Assembly: GCF_027938815.1 (NCBI RefSeq) | Contig: NZ_CP115913.1 | Coordinates: forward strand, 5,242,001-5,306,000 | DNA from: Oceanirhabdus sp. W0125-5 | GTDB taxonomy: Bacteria > Bacillota > Clostridia > Clostridiales > Clostridiaceae | DNA length: 64,000 nucleotides | Reading direction: 5' to 3' | Shown: positions 1 to 7,829 of the stretch, one piece after another | How the letters are laid out: every line of letters starts with the position of its first letter | Position numbering within the stretch: the first letter of the stretch is position 1 | Position numbers and translations under genes: made by a program | The notes under the pieces: model-generated | Seen by the model: the letters and a program-made list of their open reading frames with translations, nothing else | The model's database searches: none | What the model was told of the DNA's origin: nothing

Positions 1-1119
1 GAATACTGCTGAGCCAAATAATATACCAACTACTAAAGTTGTTAAACCAGTTCTTCCGCCTTCAGCTATTCCTGCTGCTGATTCAATATACGTTGAAGTT
101 GTTGTCATTCCAAATAATGAACCAAATGTTGTTGATATTGAATCTGTAAGTAATGCTTTTCTCATGTTTCTTATAGACCCATCTGGTTGAATCATCTCCG
201 CTCTCTGAGCTGTTCCAACCAATGTTCCTAATGTATCAAATAAATCAACTAAACTGAATGTAAATACAACCATTATTATACTAGTTATTGCTCCTAATAC
301 CCCATTTCCACCATGAGCAAATAACCCTTGGAAATCCATTTTCATAAATGTAGGCATTATTGATGGTGGTGCACTGAAAATCTTTAATCCAGCAACTTGT
401 GTAATCCCCATAGGAATACCTATTACTGTAGTTAACAATATAGAAATTAACATTGCTCCTTTAACCTTCCTAACCATCAATACACACATGATAGCTAGTC
501 CAATTATTGTAAGCAATACATTTTTATCAGTAAAATCTCCAAACCTAACAAGAGTCCCTGGATCAGCTATTACTATTCCTCCACTTTTAAGCCCTATAAG
601 AGCTACAAAAAGACCAATTCCAGCAGTCATTGCTACTTTTATATTCTTTGGAAGACATTCAACGATTTTTTCTCTTAATGAAGTTACTGTAATAGCAACA
701 AATAGTAATCCTGATATAGTTACAGCTGCAAGTCCTTGTTGCCAAGTGTACCCTAATGTTAAGCACACGCTATATGTAAAGAATGCTGTAAGTCCAATAC
801 CTGGTGCGACTGCAAATGGCAAGTTACCATATAATGACATTATCAATGTTCCAATTGCCGACACTAAACACATTGCAACGAAAGCCGATCCAACTACAGG
901 ATCATTCATAGTATTTAATGAATTTGCTGCATCTCCCATTAGTCCAAGACTATTCATTCCAGACGCCTTTAATATATTGGGAATTACAAGTAAAGCATAA
1001 GCCATTGTTATAAATGTTGTAAACCCAGCTAATATCTCTGTTCTAATATTGGTATTATGTTCTTTTAACTGAAAATATGATTCTAAAAAATTTCCTTTTT
1101 GTTTTTCTTTAGTTTTCAT
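1..1119 (-). CDS. NCS2-family purine permease (AzgA/PbuG type), 3' end outside window
   Basis: Reading the minus strand from ATG 1119 gives an uninterrupted frame of 373 codons to the window edge, so the C-terminus is missing. The product is a multi-spanning membrane protein beginning with a short charged stretch (MKTKEKQKGNF) and then family-typical segments such as FITMAYALLVIP, GLTAFFTYSV and VDLFDTLGTLVGTA. These match the nucleobase:cation symporter 2 family, AzgA/PbuG branch, which imports hypoxanthine, guanine or adenine. A GGGAG ribosome binding site lies 6-8 bases upstream of the ATG. The long leader carries a guanine-type riboswitch and terminator, so purine import should be shut off when guanine or hypoxanthine is plentiful. 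Family assignment is firm; the exact base transported is inferred from the riboswitch class. Confidence 0.93.
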   Translation of the reverse strand, partial: MKTKEKQKGNFLESYFQLKEHNTNIRTEILAGFTTFITMAYALLVIPNILKASGMNSLGLMGDAANSLNTMNDPVVGSAFVAMCLVSAIGTLIMSLYGNLPFAVAPGIGLTAFFTYSVCLTLGYTWQQGLAAVTISGLLFVAITVTSLREKIVECLPKNIKVAMTAGIGLFVALIGLKSGGIVIADPGTLVRFGDFTDKNVLLTIIGLAIMCVLMVRKVKGAMLISILLTTVIGIPMGITQVAGLKIFSAPPSIMPTFMKMDFQGLFAHGGNGVLGAITSIIMVVFTFSLVDLFDTLGTLVGTAQRAEMIQPDGSIRNMRKALLTDSISTTFGSLFGMTTTSTYIESAAGIAEGGRTGLTTLVVGILFGSAVF

Positions 1120-1252
1120 ACTATTCTCCCTCAAAAATAATTTTGTTTGAGATTTGAACTCAAATATTTCTTTATGCCTGTCCATAAGTCATTGAACCAC
1201 CGAGATTTTGGAACAAGTCTAAAAAAATTCTCGTAATTAAATCTCAATAAAT

Positions 1253-1302
1253 TAAAAAAATTCCCATCCTCAAGATATAAGTAATCCTAATGATAGAAAT
1301 TT
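1253..1302 (-). terminator. Riboswitch-controlled intrinsic terminator of the purine permease leader
   Basis: On the minus strand AAATTTCTATC (1292-1302) pairs with GATGGGAATTT (1258-1268) through 11 pairs including two G-U wobbles, followed by a run of T. A competing pair, GTAATCC (1322-1328) with GGATTAC (1281-1287), starts inside the riboswitch 3' strand and would exclude the terminator. This is the usual OFF-switch layout of guanine riboswitches. Confidence 0.75.
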
Positions 1303-1321
1303 TAACAAAATTATTAAAGTT

Positions 1322-1402
1322 GGATTACCCATAGTGAGATGTTTACGGTATCTCGTAGAAACTTTTGATCCATATTATCAAAAATATATGAGTTTTGGTA
1401 TA
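1322..1402 (-). promoter_or_regulatory. Purine (guanine-class) riboswitch aptamer
   Basis: The minus strand shows the conserved purine aptamer core: ACTCATAT at the P1/J1-2 side, the L2 loop region ending TTTCTAC, then CCGTAAA, then ACTATGGGT closing P1. The specificity base in the J3/1 motif reads C (CACTATG), which in characterised members selects guanine/hypoxanthine; adenine members have U there. It lies about 200 bases upstream of the permease ATG with a terminator in between. Confidence 0.92.
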
Positions 1403-1535
1403 AGTTTTTAATTTCTTTAAATAATAACACCCCCTGTTTTCATCGTCAATACACTTTAAAATATTCATATTATTTAGACTTTTTTAAAACGTTATAACTC
1501 TACCTTGCCAAACTTTAGAATTTCAGACTACTGAA

Positions 1536-1563
1536 AAAAGGCAGCCATTTGGCTACCTTTTTT
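1536..1563. terminator. Stem-loop terminator overlapping the YvrJ stop codon
   Basis: AAAAGGCAGCC and GGCTACCTTTT form a stem with one mismatch around ATTT, with A-run and T-run on either side, so it can act in both directions. The stop codon of the small YvrJ gene on the minus strand lies within its 5' arm. Confidence 0.65.
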
Positions 1564-1717
1564 CTCTGGTACCTATAACGCTTGTAATCACCCTTGTTAG
1601 ATTCAATATGGATTGATTAAGAACTTCAATCTTTCTATCAAATCTAACTAAGAGATATATACACATAGCTATGGGGAACCCGAGAGTGCCTATAATTTTG
1701 GATAACTCCTCATACAT
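1553..1717 (-). CDS. YvrJ-family small protein
   Basis: A 54-codon gene read on the minus strand from ATG 1717, preceded by a perfect AAGGAGGG ribosome binding site 6 bases away. The product starts MYEELSKIIGTLGFPIAM, has one hydrophobic helix (GTLGFPIAMCIYLLV) followed by VRFDRKIEVLNQSI, the signature of the YvrJ/UviB-BhlA-like family of 45-60 residue membrane peptides common in Bacillus and Clostridium. Function is unknown; some relatives are holin-like and sit near bacteriocin or phage genes, but no such genes are nearby here. It ends in a terminator, so it is a single-gene unit. Family recognition is good; role is open. Confidence 0.8.
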   Translation of the reverse strand: MYEELSKIIGTLGFPIAMCIYLLVRFDRKIEVLNQSILNLTRVITSVIGTREKR

Positions 1718-1881
1718 ACTGCACCCTCCTTATACGTTATAAGTTTACTTATATATTTTCAAGGTGTTGAAACCTTTCAATAGAATATATGCAGTTAAAA
1801 TAATTATTTATAAGATTTTATTTTTATAGACCTCAAGGGTATCAAAACAATAAATACATATCGAATTATTTTTATTTTTTA

Positions 1882-1910
1882 TTGACAAACGATAAATATT
1901 TATTTATTAT
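1882..1910 (+). promoter_or_regulatory. Sigma-A-type promoter with palindrome for the DUF2975/XRE operon
   Basis: TTGACA at 1882-1887 is followed after 17 bases by TATTAT at 1905-1910. The spacer contains a perfect 12-bp palindrome ATAAATATTTAT (1892-1903), well placed for a repressor such as the XRE protein encoded in the operon. The boxes are seen directly; the operator role is inferred. Confidence 0.65.
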
Positions 1911-1942
1911 AATAATAACATTATAGAATTGAGGTTGATAAA

Positions 1943-2431
1943 ATGAAAAAAAATCCTATCCCTAGAATCTTACATATGATTGTAATTTTAGGAATAACTC
2001 TTACATGTATAGTTCTTTTAGGAGCACCAGCTATCACTACTGCTTTTCTTAAAAGTCGATTTTCTATGTCAGATGGTAAGTTAGTAATAACTATTGCAAC
2101 TTGTATTTATTTCTGTGCAGTTCCATATGTTATTGCATTATTTAAATTAAAAAAACTTTCTAGTTTAGTTGTGAATAATAATCCTTTTTCTATGGAGAGT
2201 GTTAAATCACTAAATGTAATTTCAATATGTGCTTTTATTGAAATCATTATTTTTATTGCTTGTACAAGTTACTTGAAATACTCAGTGGAATTCTTCAAAA
2301 ATATTATTTTAGGTGGTCCTTATATTGTTCTTGCATTTCTTTGTGTGACAATAGGACTTTTATGCTTAGTATTATCACAGTTATTTGAGATTGCAATAAA
2401 AATAAAAGAAGAAAACGATCAAACAATATAG
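1943..2431 (+). CDS. DUF2975-family membrane protein
   Basis: The 162-residue product has four predicted membrane helices (around residues 10-30, 48-65, 90-108 and 122-148) with a short charged C-terminal tail. Order and length fit DUF2975, a family of four-helix proteins almost always encoded next to a small YozG-type XRE regulator, as here (14 bases to the next gene). The start at 1943 follows GAGGTTGATAAA. The family has no established biochemical role; the pairing suggests the membrane protein modulates or is controlled by the regulator. Family call is confident, function unknown. Confidence 0.85.
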   Translation: MKKNPIPRILHMIVILGITLTCIVLLGAPAITTAFLKSRFSMSDGKLVITIATCIYFCAVPYVIALFKLKKLSSLVVNNNPFSMESVKSLNVISICAFIEIIIFIACTSYLKYSVEFFKNIILGGPYIVLAFLCVTIGLLCLVLSQLFEIAIKIKEENDQTI

Positions 2432-2445
2432 AAAGGAATGCTGAT

Positions 2446-2670
2446 ATGCCGATTATAGTAAATCTAGATGTAATGATGGCCAAAAGAAAGATTAGTTCTA
2501 CTGAGCTTTCTCAAAAAATGGGTATAACCATGGCTAATCTTTCAATTTTAAAAAATAACAAAGCAAAAGCAGTTCGTTTTACTACCCTAGAATCCTTGTG
2601 TAGAATTTTAGATTGCCAGCCTGGCGATATATTAGAATATGTAGAAGAAGATGATGAAAGATTAAAATAA
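2446..2670 (+). CDS. YozG-like XRE-family transcriptional regulator
   Basis: The product is a compact 74-residue Cro/CI-type helix-turn-helix protein: LDVMMAKRKISSTELSQKMGIT carries helices 1-2 and MANLSILKNNKAKAVRF the recognition helix, then TLESLCRILDCQPGDILEYV. This matches the YozG group that accompanies DUF2975. It probably represses its own operon through the palindrome in the promoter spacer. Ribosome binding site GAAAGGAATGCTGAT precedes ATG 2446. The third gene of the operon starts 14 bases after its stop. Confidence 0.9.
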   Translation: MPIIVNLDVMMAKRKISSTELSQKMGITMANLSILKNNKAKAVRFTTLESLCRILDCQPGDILEYVEEDDERLK

Positions 2671-2684
2671 AAGGAGAAGTTTTA

Positions 2685-2900
2685 ATGAAAAAATATCTTA
2701 TAAGTTTAATATCATTTATTTTAGGTTTATGTTGTTTCTTAATATATTCCATCATAGGATGCAAAGTAGCCCCTGATGGTACTCTTGTAGAACCATTTTA
2801 CTTAATACCAATAGGTTATTTATTCATTGCTATAGGTATAATTATTGCAATAACAGTCAACATAATATCACGCTTACGTTCGTTAAAAACAAATGGATAA
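2685..2900 (+). CDS. DUF3955-family small membrane protein, stop codon supplied by a repeat element
   Basis: The 71-residue product has two hydrophobic helices (about 4-26 and 41-63) separated by CKVAPDGTLVEPFYLIPIGYLF, the hallmark segment of DUF3955. AAGGAGAAGTTTTA precedes the ATG. It is the last gene of the DUF2975/XRE operon. The final residues and stop (AATGGATAA) coincide with the terminal repeat of the structured element that starts here, so the original C-terminus may have been altered by insertion. Function is unknown. Confidence 0.8.
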   Translation: MKKYLISLISFILGLCCFLIYSIIGCKVAPDGTLVEPFYLIPIGYLFIAIGIIIAITVNIISRLRSLKTNG

Positions 2901-3142
2901 TTAATAATGCACAATGGAAAACAATGTAGTTTCTGCCTTTCAAGGCGGAAACTACATTGTTTTATTTTTTAGACCAAGAAGGTTTTACTCATTTTATCTT
3001 GAACTAAAATATTGTATTTAAAGTACAATGTTTGACCTAAATTGAAGCTAGTATCCCACTATTGCCTAAGAAATAATAGAATTAAAATTTCTCGAAGAGA
3101 AATGTCAATCATTCTCCATTATCAATTATACATTATACATTT
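2891..3142. repeat. Dispersed structured repeat with terminal inverted repeats, copy A
   Basis: The left end AATGGATAATTAATAATGC and the right end (3107-3142) with CATTCTCCATTATCAATTAT are inverted relatives. The interior from about 2984 to 3105 aligns with 33177-33305 (copy B): both contain TTACTCATTTTATC, ATATTGTA, TACAA and the palindrome TTTCTCGAAGAGAAA. Hairpins preserved in both copies: ATTTTA/TAAAAT, TTGTA/TACAA and TTTCTC/GAGAAA. It carries no ORF. It looks like a MITE-type or REP-type mobile element with RNA structure. Confidence 0.75.
2918..2970 (+). terminator. Strong intrinsic terminator of the DUF2975 operon
   Basis: AAAACAATGTAGTTTC (2918-2933) pairs perfectly with GAAACTACATTGTTTT (2948-2963); the GCCTTTCAAGGC tip also pairs, and TATTTTTT follows. 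It lies inside the left part of repeat copy A. Confidence 0.85.
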
Positions 3143-3183
3143 CTTCTAAAGTTTTCTGCTTTAAACTATGTTTTTAATTTTTC

Positions 3184-3885
3184 TCATTCCACAAACTTAT
3201 ATCCTACACCCCAAACAGTAATAATATGCTCAGGTTCTGAAGGATTCTTCTCTATCTTCTCCCTAAGATTCCTCATATGAACTGTTATTGTTGGTATATC
3301 CTTATCAGAATCATATCCCCATATCTTCTCAAATATAAAGTTCTTAGTGAACACCCTATTTGGATTAGATGCAAGAAGATTTAAAAGATCATACTCTGTA
3401 ACAGTTAATGATATCTCTTTGTTATTAAGTAACACCTGTCTTGTAGTTCTGTTTATGATTAAATTCTTAAGAATAATCTTATCCTCTTTATCCTCTGCTG
3501 CAGTTGATGAATTTTTTAATATGTTATACCTTGTAATGTGTCCTTTCACCCTTGCAACTAATTCATTAGGACTAAATGGCTTTGTCATATAGTCATCAAG
3601 CCCTAGACCGAATCCCCTAACCTTATCAATATCACTTGTCTTCGCACTTACTACTATTATTGGTATATCCTTCTCTTTCCTAATCTCTCTGCATATATTG
3701 AAACCATCTATTCCTGGTAACATTAAATCAAGAATAATAAGATTATAGTCATTGTTAATAGCTGCTTCTAGCCCTTTTTCTCCATCTGTAATTATATCTA
3801 CTTCCATTTCATAGGCTTCAAGATAATCCTTCTCCACCTCTGCAATACCTATATCATCTTCAACAATCAGAATTTTATTCTTCAA
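3184..3885 (-). CDS. OmpR/PhoB-family response regulator
   Basis: An N-terminal receiver domain (ILIVEDD acidic pocket, phospho-acceptor Asp about 53 in IILDLMLPG, conserved Lys in VVSAKTSD) is followed by a winged-helix DNA-binding domain ending ITVWGVGYKFVE. I chose the TTG at 3885 because it sits 9 bases after GAGGAG; a TTG nine bases earlier would touch the binding site. It overlaps the end of the sensor kinase gene by about 10 bases, so the two are translated together as a two-component system. The target genes are not shown by sequence; the upstream membrane genes at 5185-6299 are candidates by proximity only. Confidence 0.95.
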   Translation of the reverse strand: MKNKILIVEDDIGIAEVEKDYLEAYEMEVDIITDGEKGLEAAINNDYNLIILDLMLPGIDGFNICREIRKEKDIPIIVVSAKTSDIDKVRGFGLGLDDYMTKPFSPNELVARVKGHITRYNILKNSSTAAEDKEDKIILKNLIINRTTRQVLLNNKEISLTVTEYDLLNLLASNPNRVFTKNFIFEKIWGYDSDKDIPTITVHMRNLREKIEKNPSEPEHIITVWGVGYKFVE

Positions 3886-4990
3886 TATTATCAACTCCTC
3901 TCGGTAGTTTCATATTAATGCATAGTCCTGTGAACTCTTCATTTTTCCCTTGTTCAGCCCATACTACACCTTTATGCTTCTCTATTATTTCCTTTACTAT
4001 TGAAAGCCCTAAGCCATAACTTCCGCATTTCGTTCCCCTAGACTCATCTTCTCTAAAGAATCTATTAAATATATTTTTAAAGTTATCATTGTGTATACCT
4101 TTCCCATTATCTGATACCGATACCACACAGTAATCATCTTTTATCTCAACATCAAATAATATTCTTACAGGGATATTTCTAACATATTTTATTGAGTTCT
4201 GAACTAAATTCATCACTACCCTTCTCATCATATTTATATCAATATAGCATTCAATATCTTCCTTACACTCAAATCCACTTACTAACTGTACATCATTATC
4301 TTCAAAATCAAGCTCCATTTCCAATATTAAATCATTTAAGAAACCTTTAATGCCAACTTTAGTTAATGTAAACTTCTCTTTACTAAAATCCAAATCAGAT
4401 AATAAGGAAAGTTGTGATATCATCTTTTCAATATCCTCAGTTTTATTATTAATTGATTCTATATATTTATTAAGTTTCTCAGGAGTATTAGCAATACCAT
4501 CAAGTATACCATTTGAATGTAACTTAATAGATGTTATTGGAGTTCTTATATCATGAGATATATTTGCCAATAATTCTTTCCTGTGAAATTCATATCTTTC
4601 CTGTATTTCTTTTGATTCTCTTAGTTTGTTTATCATCTTATCAAAAGCTTTAGCAACCTCATCTATCTCTACTACAGCACTTTTTTCAATTTTATAATCA
4701 TAATTTTCATCAATTATAGCATTTGCAACCTTCTCCATCTCCTCTATAGGTTGAATTACCATTTTCTTTATTCTTCTATTAAAGTACTTGCTCAACCCAA
4801 GAAATATAATTAATGATATAGCTTGGAGCCCCCAAAAATGTATTGCATCTTCCTTATAAAGATTAAAAAAATCATTGAAGGTACTATTTTTTGTTATACA
4901 CATAAAACCAATAAAATTTACTCCCTCAAGTAACATTCCTAACCCAAAAACTGCAACAGTTAAATGTATTAATCTCCTTCTTAATCTCAT
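3875..4990 (-). CDS. Sensor histidine kinase with HAMP domain
   Basis: The 371-residue product has two membrane helices (about 10-30 and 51-68) enclosing a very short outside loop of about 20 residues. A HAMP-like linker follows (70-125), then a HisKA dimerisation domain with phospho-accepting His146 in NISHDIRTP, then a HATPase domain with NSIKYV, DNGKGI and GLGLSIV boxes. The tiny external loop suggests the signal is sensed within the membrane or by a partner protein, as in intramembrane-sensing kinases. AGGAG lies 8 bases before ATG 4990. It precedes and overlaps its response regulator. Confidence 0.95.
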   Translation of the reverse strand: MRLRRRLIHLTVAVFGLGMLLEGVNFIGFMCITKNSTFNDFFNLYKEDAIHFWGLQAISLIIFLGLSKYFNRRIKKMVIQPIEEMEKVANAIIDENYDYKIEKSAVVEIDEVAKAFDKMINKLRESKEIQERYEFHRKELLANISHDIRTPITSIKLHSNGILDGIANTPEKLNKYIESINNKTEDIEKMISQLSLLSDLDFSKEKFTLTKVGIKGFLNDLILEMELDFEDNDVQLVSGFECKEDIECYIDINMMRRVVMNLVQNSIKYVRNIPVRILFDVEIKDDYCVVSVSDNGKGIHNDNFKNIFNRFFREDESRGTKCGSYGLGLSIVKEIIEKHKGVVWAEQGKNEEFTGLCINMKLPRGVDNIEE

Positions 4991-5036
4991 ATATTTTTCT
5001 CCTGCTTTTTTTCTTTATTATACAACAATAAGACTA

Positions 5037-5141
5037 ACTATAGAGAATCCGTAGTTAAACTTAATTTATATAAACTCAAATTCTCAGTGTTTTTTGAGTT
5101 TTGAGTTTGTATAAATGTAGTTTTAACTAAAAATCTCTATA
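5037..5141. repeat. Short palindromic dispersed repeat, copy 1
   Basis: The ends TAGAGAATCCGTAGTTAAAC and GTTTTAACTAAAAATCTCTA are inverted relatives, with inner arms ATAAACTCAAA and TTTGAGTTTGTATAAA; the whole unit folds into one long hairpin with a short tip. A second copy lies at 40989-41088 with the same end sequence (TAGAGATTCC) and size. It sits between the sensor kinase and HsmA genes. Confidence 0.7.
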
Positions 5142-5184
5142 TGATTAGTCTGATCGTCTTTATTGTTAATGAATTATTGTTATA

Positions 5185-5550
5185 CTATTTTATATTTAAT
5201 ATCATACCTGTTAAGAATGAAAATAACCATATTGTCCATACACCAAGGCTAAACTTATGGAATTTTACCATTAACTTTTCATTATTCTTAACAAGTACTA
5301 TTGTAGCCCAAATTGCATGGAATAACATTAATACTATTGCAAGTGCGCCAGTAATACCATGAATATCAAATTTAAAACTTTCACTTATAATTGACATCAT
5401 TGTTGTTCCCGCTGTATCAAATACAAATCCGATCCAGAAAAAAGCTAAATTCTTTTTAGTTAGTTTCCCTGCTATCTTCTCTCCCCAAACACCTACTGAA
5501 TAGCATATAAGTGCTAATATCATTGCTATAATTGCCATAATCAACATCAT
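5185..5550 (-). CDS. HsmA-family membrane protein
   Basis: The 121-residue product has four hydrophobic helices (about 2-20, 34-52, 64-86 and 99-118) and segments IGFVFDTAGTTMM, FDIHGITGALAIVLM and FHAIWATIVL typical of the HsmA family (TIGR03987 type), conserved small membrane proteins of unknown function. AGGAT-type ribosome binding site 8 bases before ATG 5550. It follows the seven-helix membrane gene at 5607-6299 by 57 bases on the same strand, so they probably form an operon, possibly controlled by the downstream two-component system. Family recognition is moderate to good. Confidence 0.75.
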   Translation of the reverse strand: MMLIMAIIAMILALICYSVGVWGEKIAGKLTKKNLAFFWIGFVFDTAGTTMMSIISESFKFDIHGITGALAIVLMLFHAIWATIVLVKNNEKLMVKFHKFSLGVWTIWLFSFLTGMILNIK

Positions 5551-5606
5551 TAAAAATCATCCTTTCTTAAGTAAATTTTAACTATACTCATCTGTTATAT
5601 TTTTTA

Positions 5607-6299
5607 TTAAGCTTGTATATTTTTATTTTGCTTCTTAAATACTCCGTAATAGGCAATAAATGCCGCGACCAAGTATGCTACAGTCTTTGGTATCATTAAC
5701 ATTCCTACAGTTGGATTAATATGAGCAAATAGTATAACTGGAATATAAAAACCATAAGAAATTAAAATCATAATACCAATCCACTTAAATGTATTATCTT
5801 TTTCTTTTCTTGCGCTATTTAGGAATAACCCTGCAACACCCAATCCTAAAATCAATAAAGGTATATTTCTATAGATTGCCCAATCAAATGGTGCTACAGC
5901 ACTTGTCCATTCATTCCCTGGTAAAAGCACTACTACTAATCTCACTATACCACTAGCAAATAATATATGTGTAAAACAATTATATTTCTCATTAAAACGA
6001 ACCTTCCAAATTATTAAAAGTAAAACATAAAAAAATGTTACAGTTATAGCTGTAGCATACTTACCATAACCTAATAGAGCAGCACTTTCAGCAAGGCCAT
6101 CTTTAAAATATGCAACAACCCTGAAACCAACATGCCCTGTGTCACCGATTGCTAAAAGAGCAAAAGTCCATGCCACAAGTTTTCCTAGTTTAGTTTCTTT
6201 TGAATTTAATCTAGCAGTATTCTTAAACATATTAAATACAACTATCCATAATGTAACTAAATATACTATATTAAATAACGTCTCCATAATTTCTTTCAT
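5607..6299 (-). CDS. Seven-helix integral membrane protein of unknown function
   Basis: The 230-residue product is almost all hydrophobic with about seven helices, and has LLAIGDTGHVGFRVVAYF and FASGIVRLVVVLLPGNEW as recognisable loops. I do not recognise a characterised family; it resembles uncharacterised membrane proteins found in Firmicutes two-component neighbourhoods. GGGGTAAGTTTAGA precedes ATG 6299. It is first in a likely two-gene operon with the HsmA-type protein. Positively charged ends (KKQNKN) fit a cytoplasmic C-terminus. Confidence 0.7.
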   Translation of the reverse strand: MKEIMETLFNIVYLVTLWIVVFNMFKNTARLNSKETKLGKLVAWTFALLAIGDTGHVGFRVVAYFKDGLAESAALLGYGKYATAITVTFFYVLLLIIWKVRFNEKYNCFTHILFASGIVRLVVVLLPGNEWTSAVAPFDWAIYRNIPLLILGLGVAGLFLNSARKEKDNTFKWIGIMILISYGFYIPVILFAHINPTVGMLMIPKTVAYLVAAFIAYYGVFKKQNKNIQA

Positions 6300-6457
6300 T
6301 CTAAACTTACCCCCTATGCTTCATTATGAAATTTAGTTCCTTCATTTAATATTATGATATCAACCACATTCAAAGATATTTGAAAGTAATTCTAAAGAAA
6401 TTCTAAAGATTTATCATATTAAGTTAAAAACATTAAAAATTACTCAATTTTTAAACA

Positions 6458-6492
6458 AAAAGGAATCAAATTTATTTTAAAAATTTGATTCC
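6458..6492 (-). terminator. Intrinsic terminator after the GNAT gene
   Basis: GGAATCAAATTT and AAATTTGATTCC form a perfect 12-bp stem; on the minus strand it is followed by TTTTTG. It closes the single-gene unit 6537-6968. Confidence 0.75.
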
Positions 6493-6536
6493 CTCTTTAT
6501 ATTTATATCAATTACTTTCCAAATAATTAAAGATAA

Positions 6537-6968
6537 TTAGAACTCTTTATATAGATATTTTATTGTTGGAATTACTTCCCATCCAATCGTTGTCCAAAAC
6601 TCCTCTGAACCTGGATTCTTGGTGCTTATGAAAAGAAATCCTGTAGTAATTCCTATCGCTCTCAATGCAGATAAAGACCTTTCTTCCATTCTTCTGCCTA
6701 TTGAATTTCCTCTGTATTCTGGGTAAACTGCTGTATGGTATATAGATCCCCTTCGTCCATCATGTCCACACATAAGTGCTCCTACTAACTGTCCATCTTC
6801 TGTATATGCTACTGTGCTTAAATCAGGGTTTCTCTTCAAATACCTCTCTATACTTTCCTCAGTATCAAATCCTGTTGAGAATCCAGCATTGAAAGATATC
6901 CTCCATAATTTTAGAGCTTCAGGTATATCAGACTCATTCATAACTCTTATAATTATCTTATCACTCAT
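6537..6968 (-). CDS. GNAT-family N-acetyltransferase
   Basis: A compact GNAT domain of 143 residues: the N-terminal IIIRVMNESDIPEALKLW strand-helix, LVGALMCGHDGRRGSIYHTAVYPEYRGNSIGRRM with the acetyl-CoA pyrophosphate loop (RGNSIG, consensus Q/RxxGxG/A), and a C-terminal FWTTIGWEVI. I chose ATG 6968 because AGGTGGAG lies just upstream; an ATG six codons earlier has no binding site. GNATs transfer an acetyl group from acetyl-CoA to amines; the substrate cannot be read from sequence. It is a single-gene unit. Confidence 0.88.
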   Translation of the reverse strand: MSDKIIIRVMNESDIPEALKLWRISFNAGFSTGFDTEESIERYLKRNPDLSTVAYTEDGQLVGALMCGHDGRRGSIYHTAVYPEYRGNSIGRRMEERSLSALRAIGITTGFLFISTKNPGSEEFWTTIGWEVIPTIKYLYKEF

Positions 6969-7193
6969 AGCTCCACCTCGTTTCATTTTTTTGGTGCATT
7001 TTATATAATACCATAAAAGGATTTATTTTCAAAATAATTTATGTCAATTAAATTTTAATGAATTTAAATTAACCTTTGTTGAATTCTGTATTTCAAGGGT
7101 GTATAATATCTAATAATATTTACAATTATTCTATATTATGTATTTATAGTATTTTTAGTATTTAAATCATATTCTTTATGGAGGTCTTTATCT

Positions 7194-7808
7194 ATGCCTA
7201 TTCTTTTAACATCTAATGGAATAACTAGCCAAGCAATTATTGATAAGTATACTGAATTATTTAATACTGGATTTAAGAAAGTAGCAATAATTGTAACAGC
7301 TGATCCTGAATATAGAGAAAAAAACCGAAAGGCAGTATGTACAAGAAAAGAACTTGAAAACATAGGATTCCATCCTGATTTTTTCGATATAGAATTTTCT
7401 TCACCAAGTTTATTATTAAAATATGATATTTTATTCTTTATTGGAGGAAACCCATTCTATTTATTAAATCAGATACAAAAAACTCATACTGATAATATAC
7501 TCTATGAGCTTATATCCAAAGGTAAGATAATATCAGGTTCAAGTGCAGGGTGTGTAGTATTAGGAGAAACAATTGCATTAATTAATGAATTTGATCCTCA
7601 AATGAACAATGGAATTGGATTAACTGATTTTAAAGGTATTGGTCTAACAAATATTAATTTATGTCCACACCATACAAAATATATTAACCGTTATGATAAT
7701 TTTGAAGAACGTATTTGTCTTGTTGAGGAAACTCTTAAGATTGAAATAACCCGTATAAATGACGGTGAAGCATTAATTATTGATAATGGACAAGTGATTA
7801 AAATTTAA
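7194..7808 (+). CDS. Type 1 glutamine amidotransferase-like / peptidase S51-family protein
   Basis: The 204-residue product has the S51 (dipeptidase E / cyanophycinase-like) fold markers: FFIGGNPFYLL (78-92), the nucleophile elbow GSSAG with Ser117, and CPHHTKY with a candidate histidine. Ending GEALIIDNG is also typical. Family members hydrolyse Asp-X dipeptides or act as class I amidotransferase-like enzymes; the substrate here is unknown. The upstream GGAGGTCTTTATCT is the ribosome binding site. A small membrane-protein gene follows after 21 bases in the same operon. Confidence 0.88.
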   Translation: MPILLTSNGITSQAIIDKYTELFNTGFKKVAIIVTADPEYREKNRKAVCTRKELENIGFHPDFFDIEFSSPSLLLKYDILFFIGGNPFYLLNQIQKTHTDNILYELISKGKIISGSSAGCVVLGETIALINEFDPQMNNGIGLTDFKGIGLTNINLCPHHTKYINRYDNFEERICLVEETLKIEITRINDGEALIIDNGQVIKI

Positions 7809-7829
7809 TTTTAAAAGGGTGGAGATTAT

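Noticed and set aside
488..1000. 170-codon open frame opposite the purine permease
   Set aside because: The minus strand encodes a clear membrane transporter; this frame has no ribosome binding site and no plausible protein features.
2901..3142. Regular palindromes considered as a CRISPR array
   Set aside because: No regularly spaced direct repeats with unique spacers; it is a single structured element.
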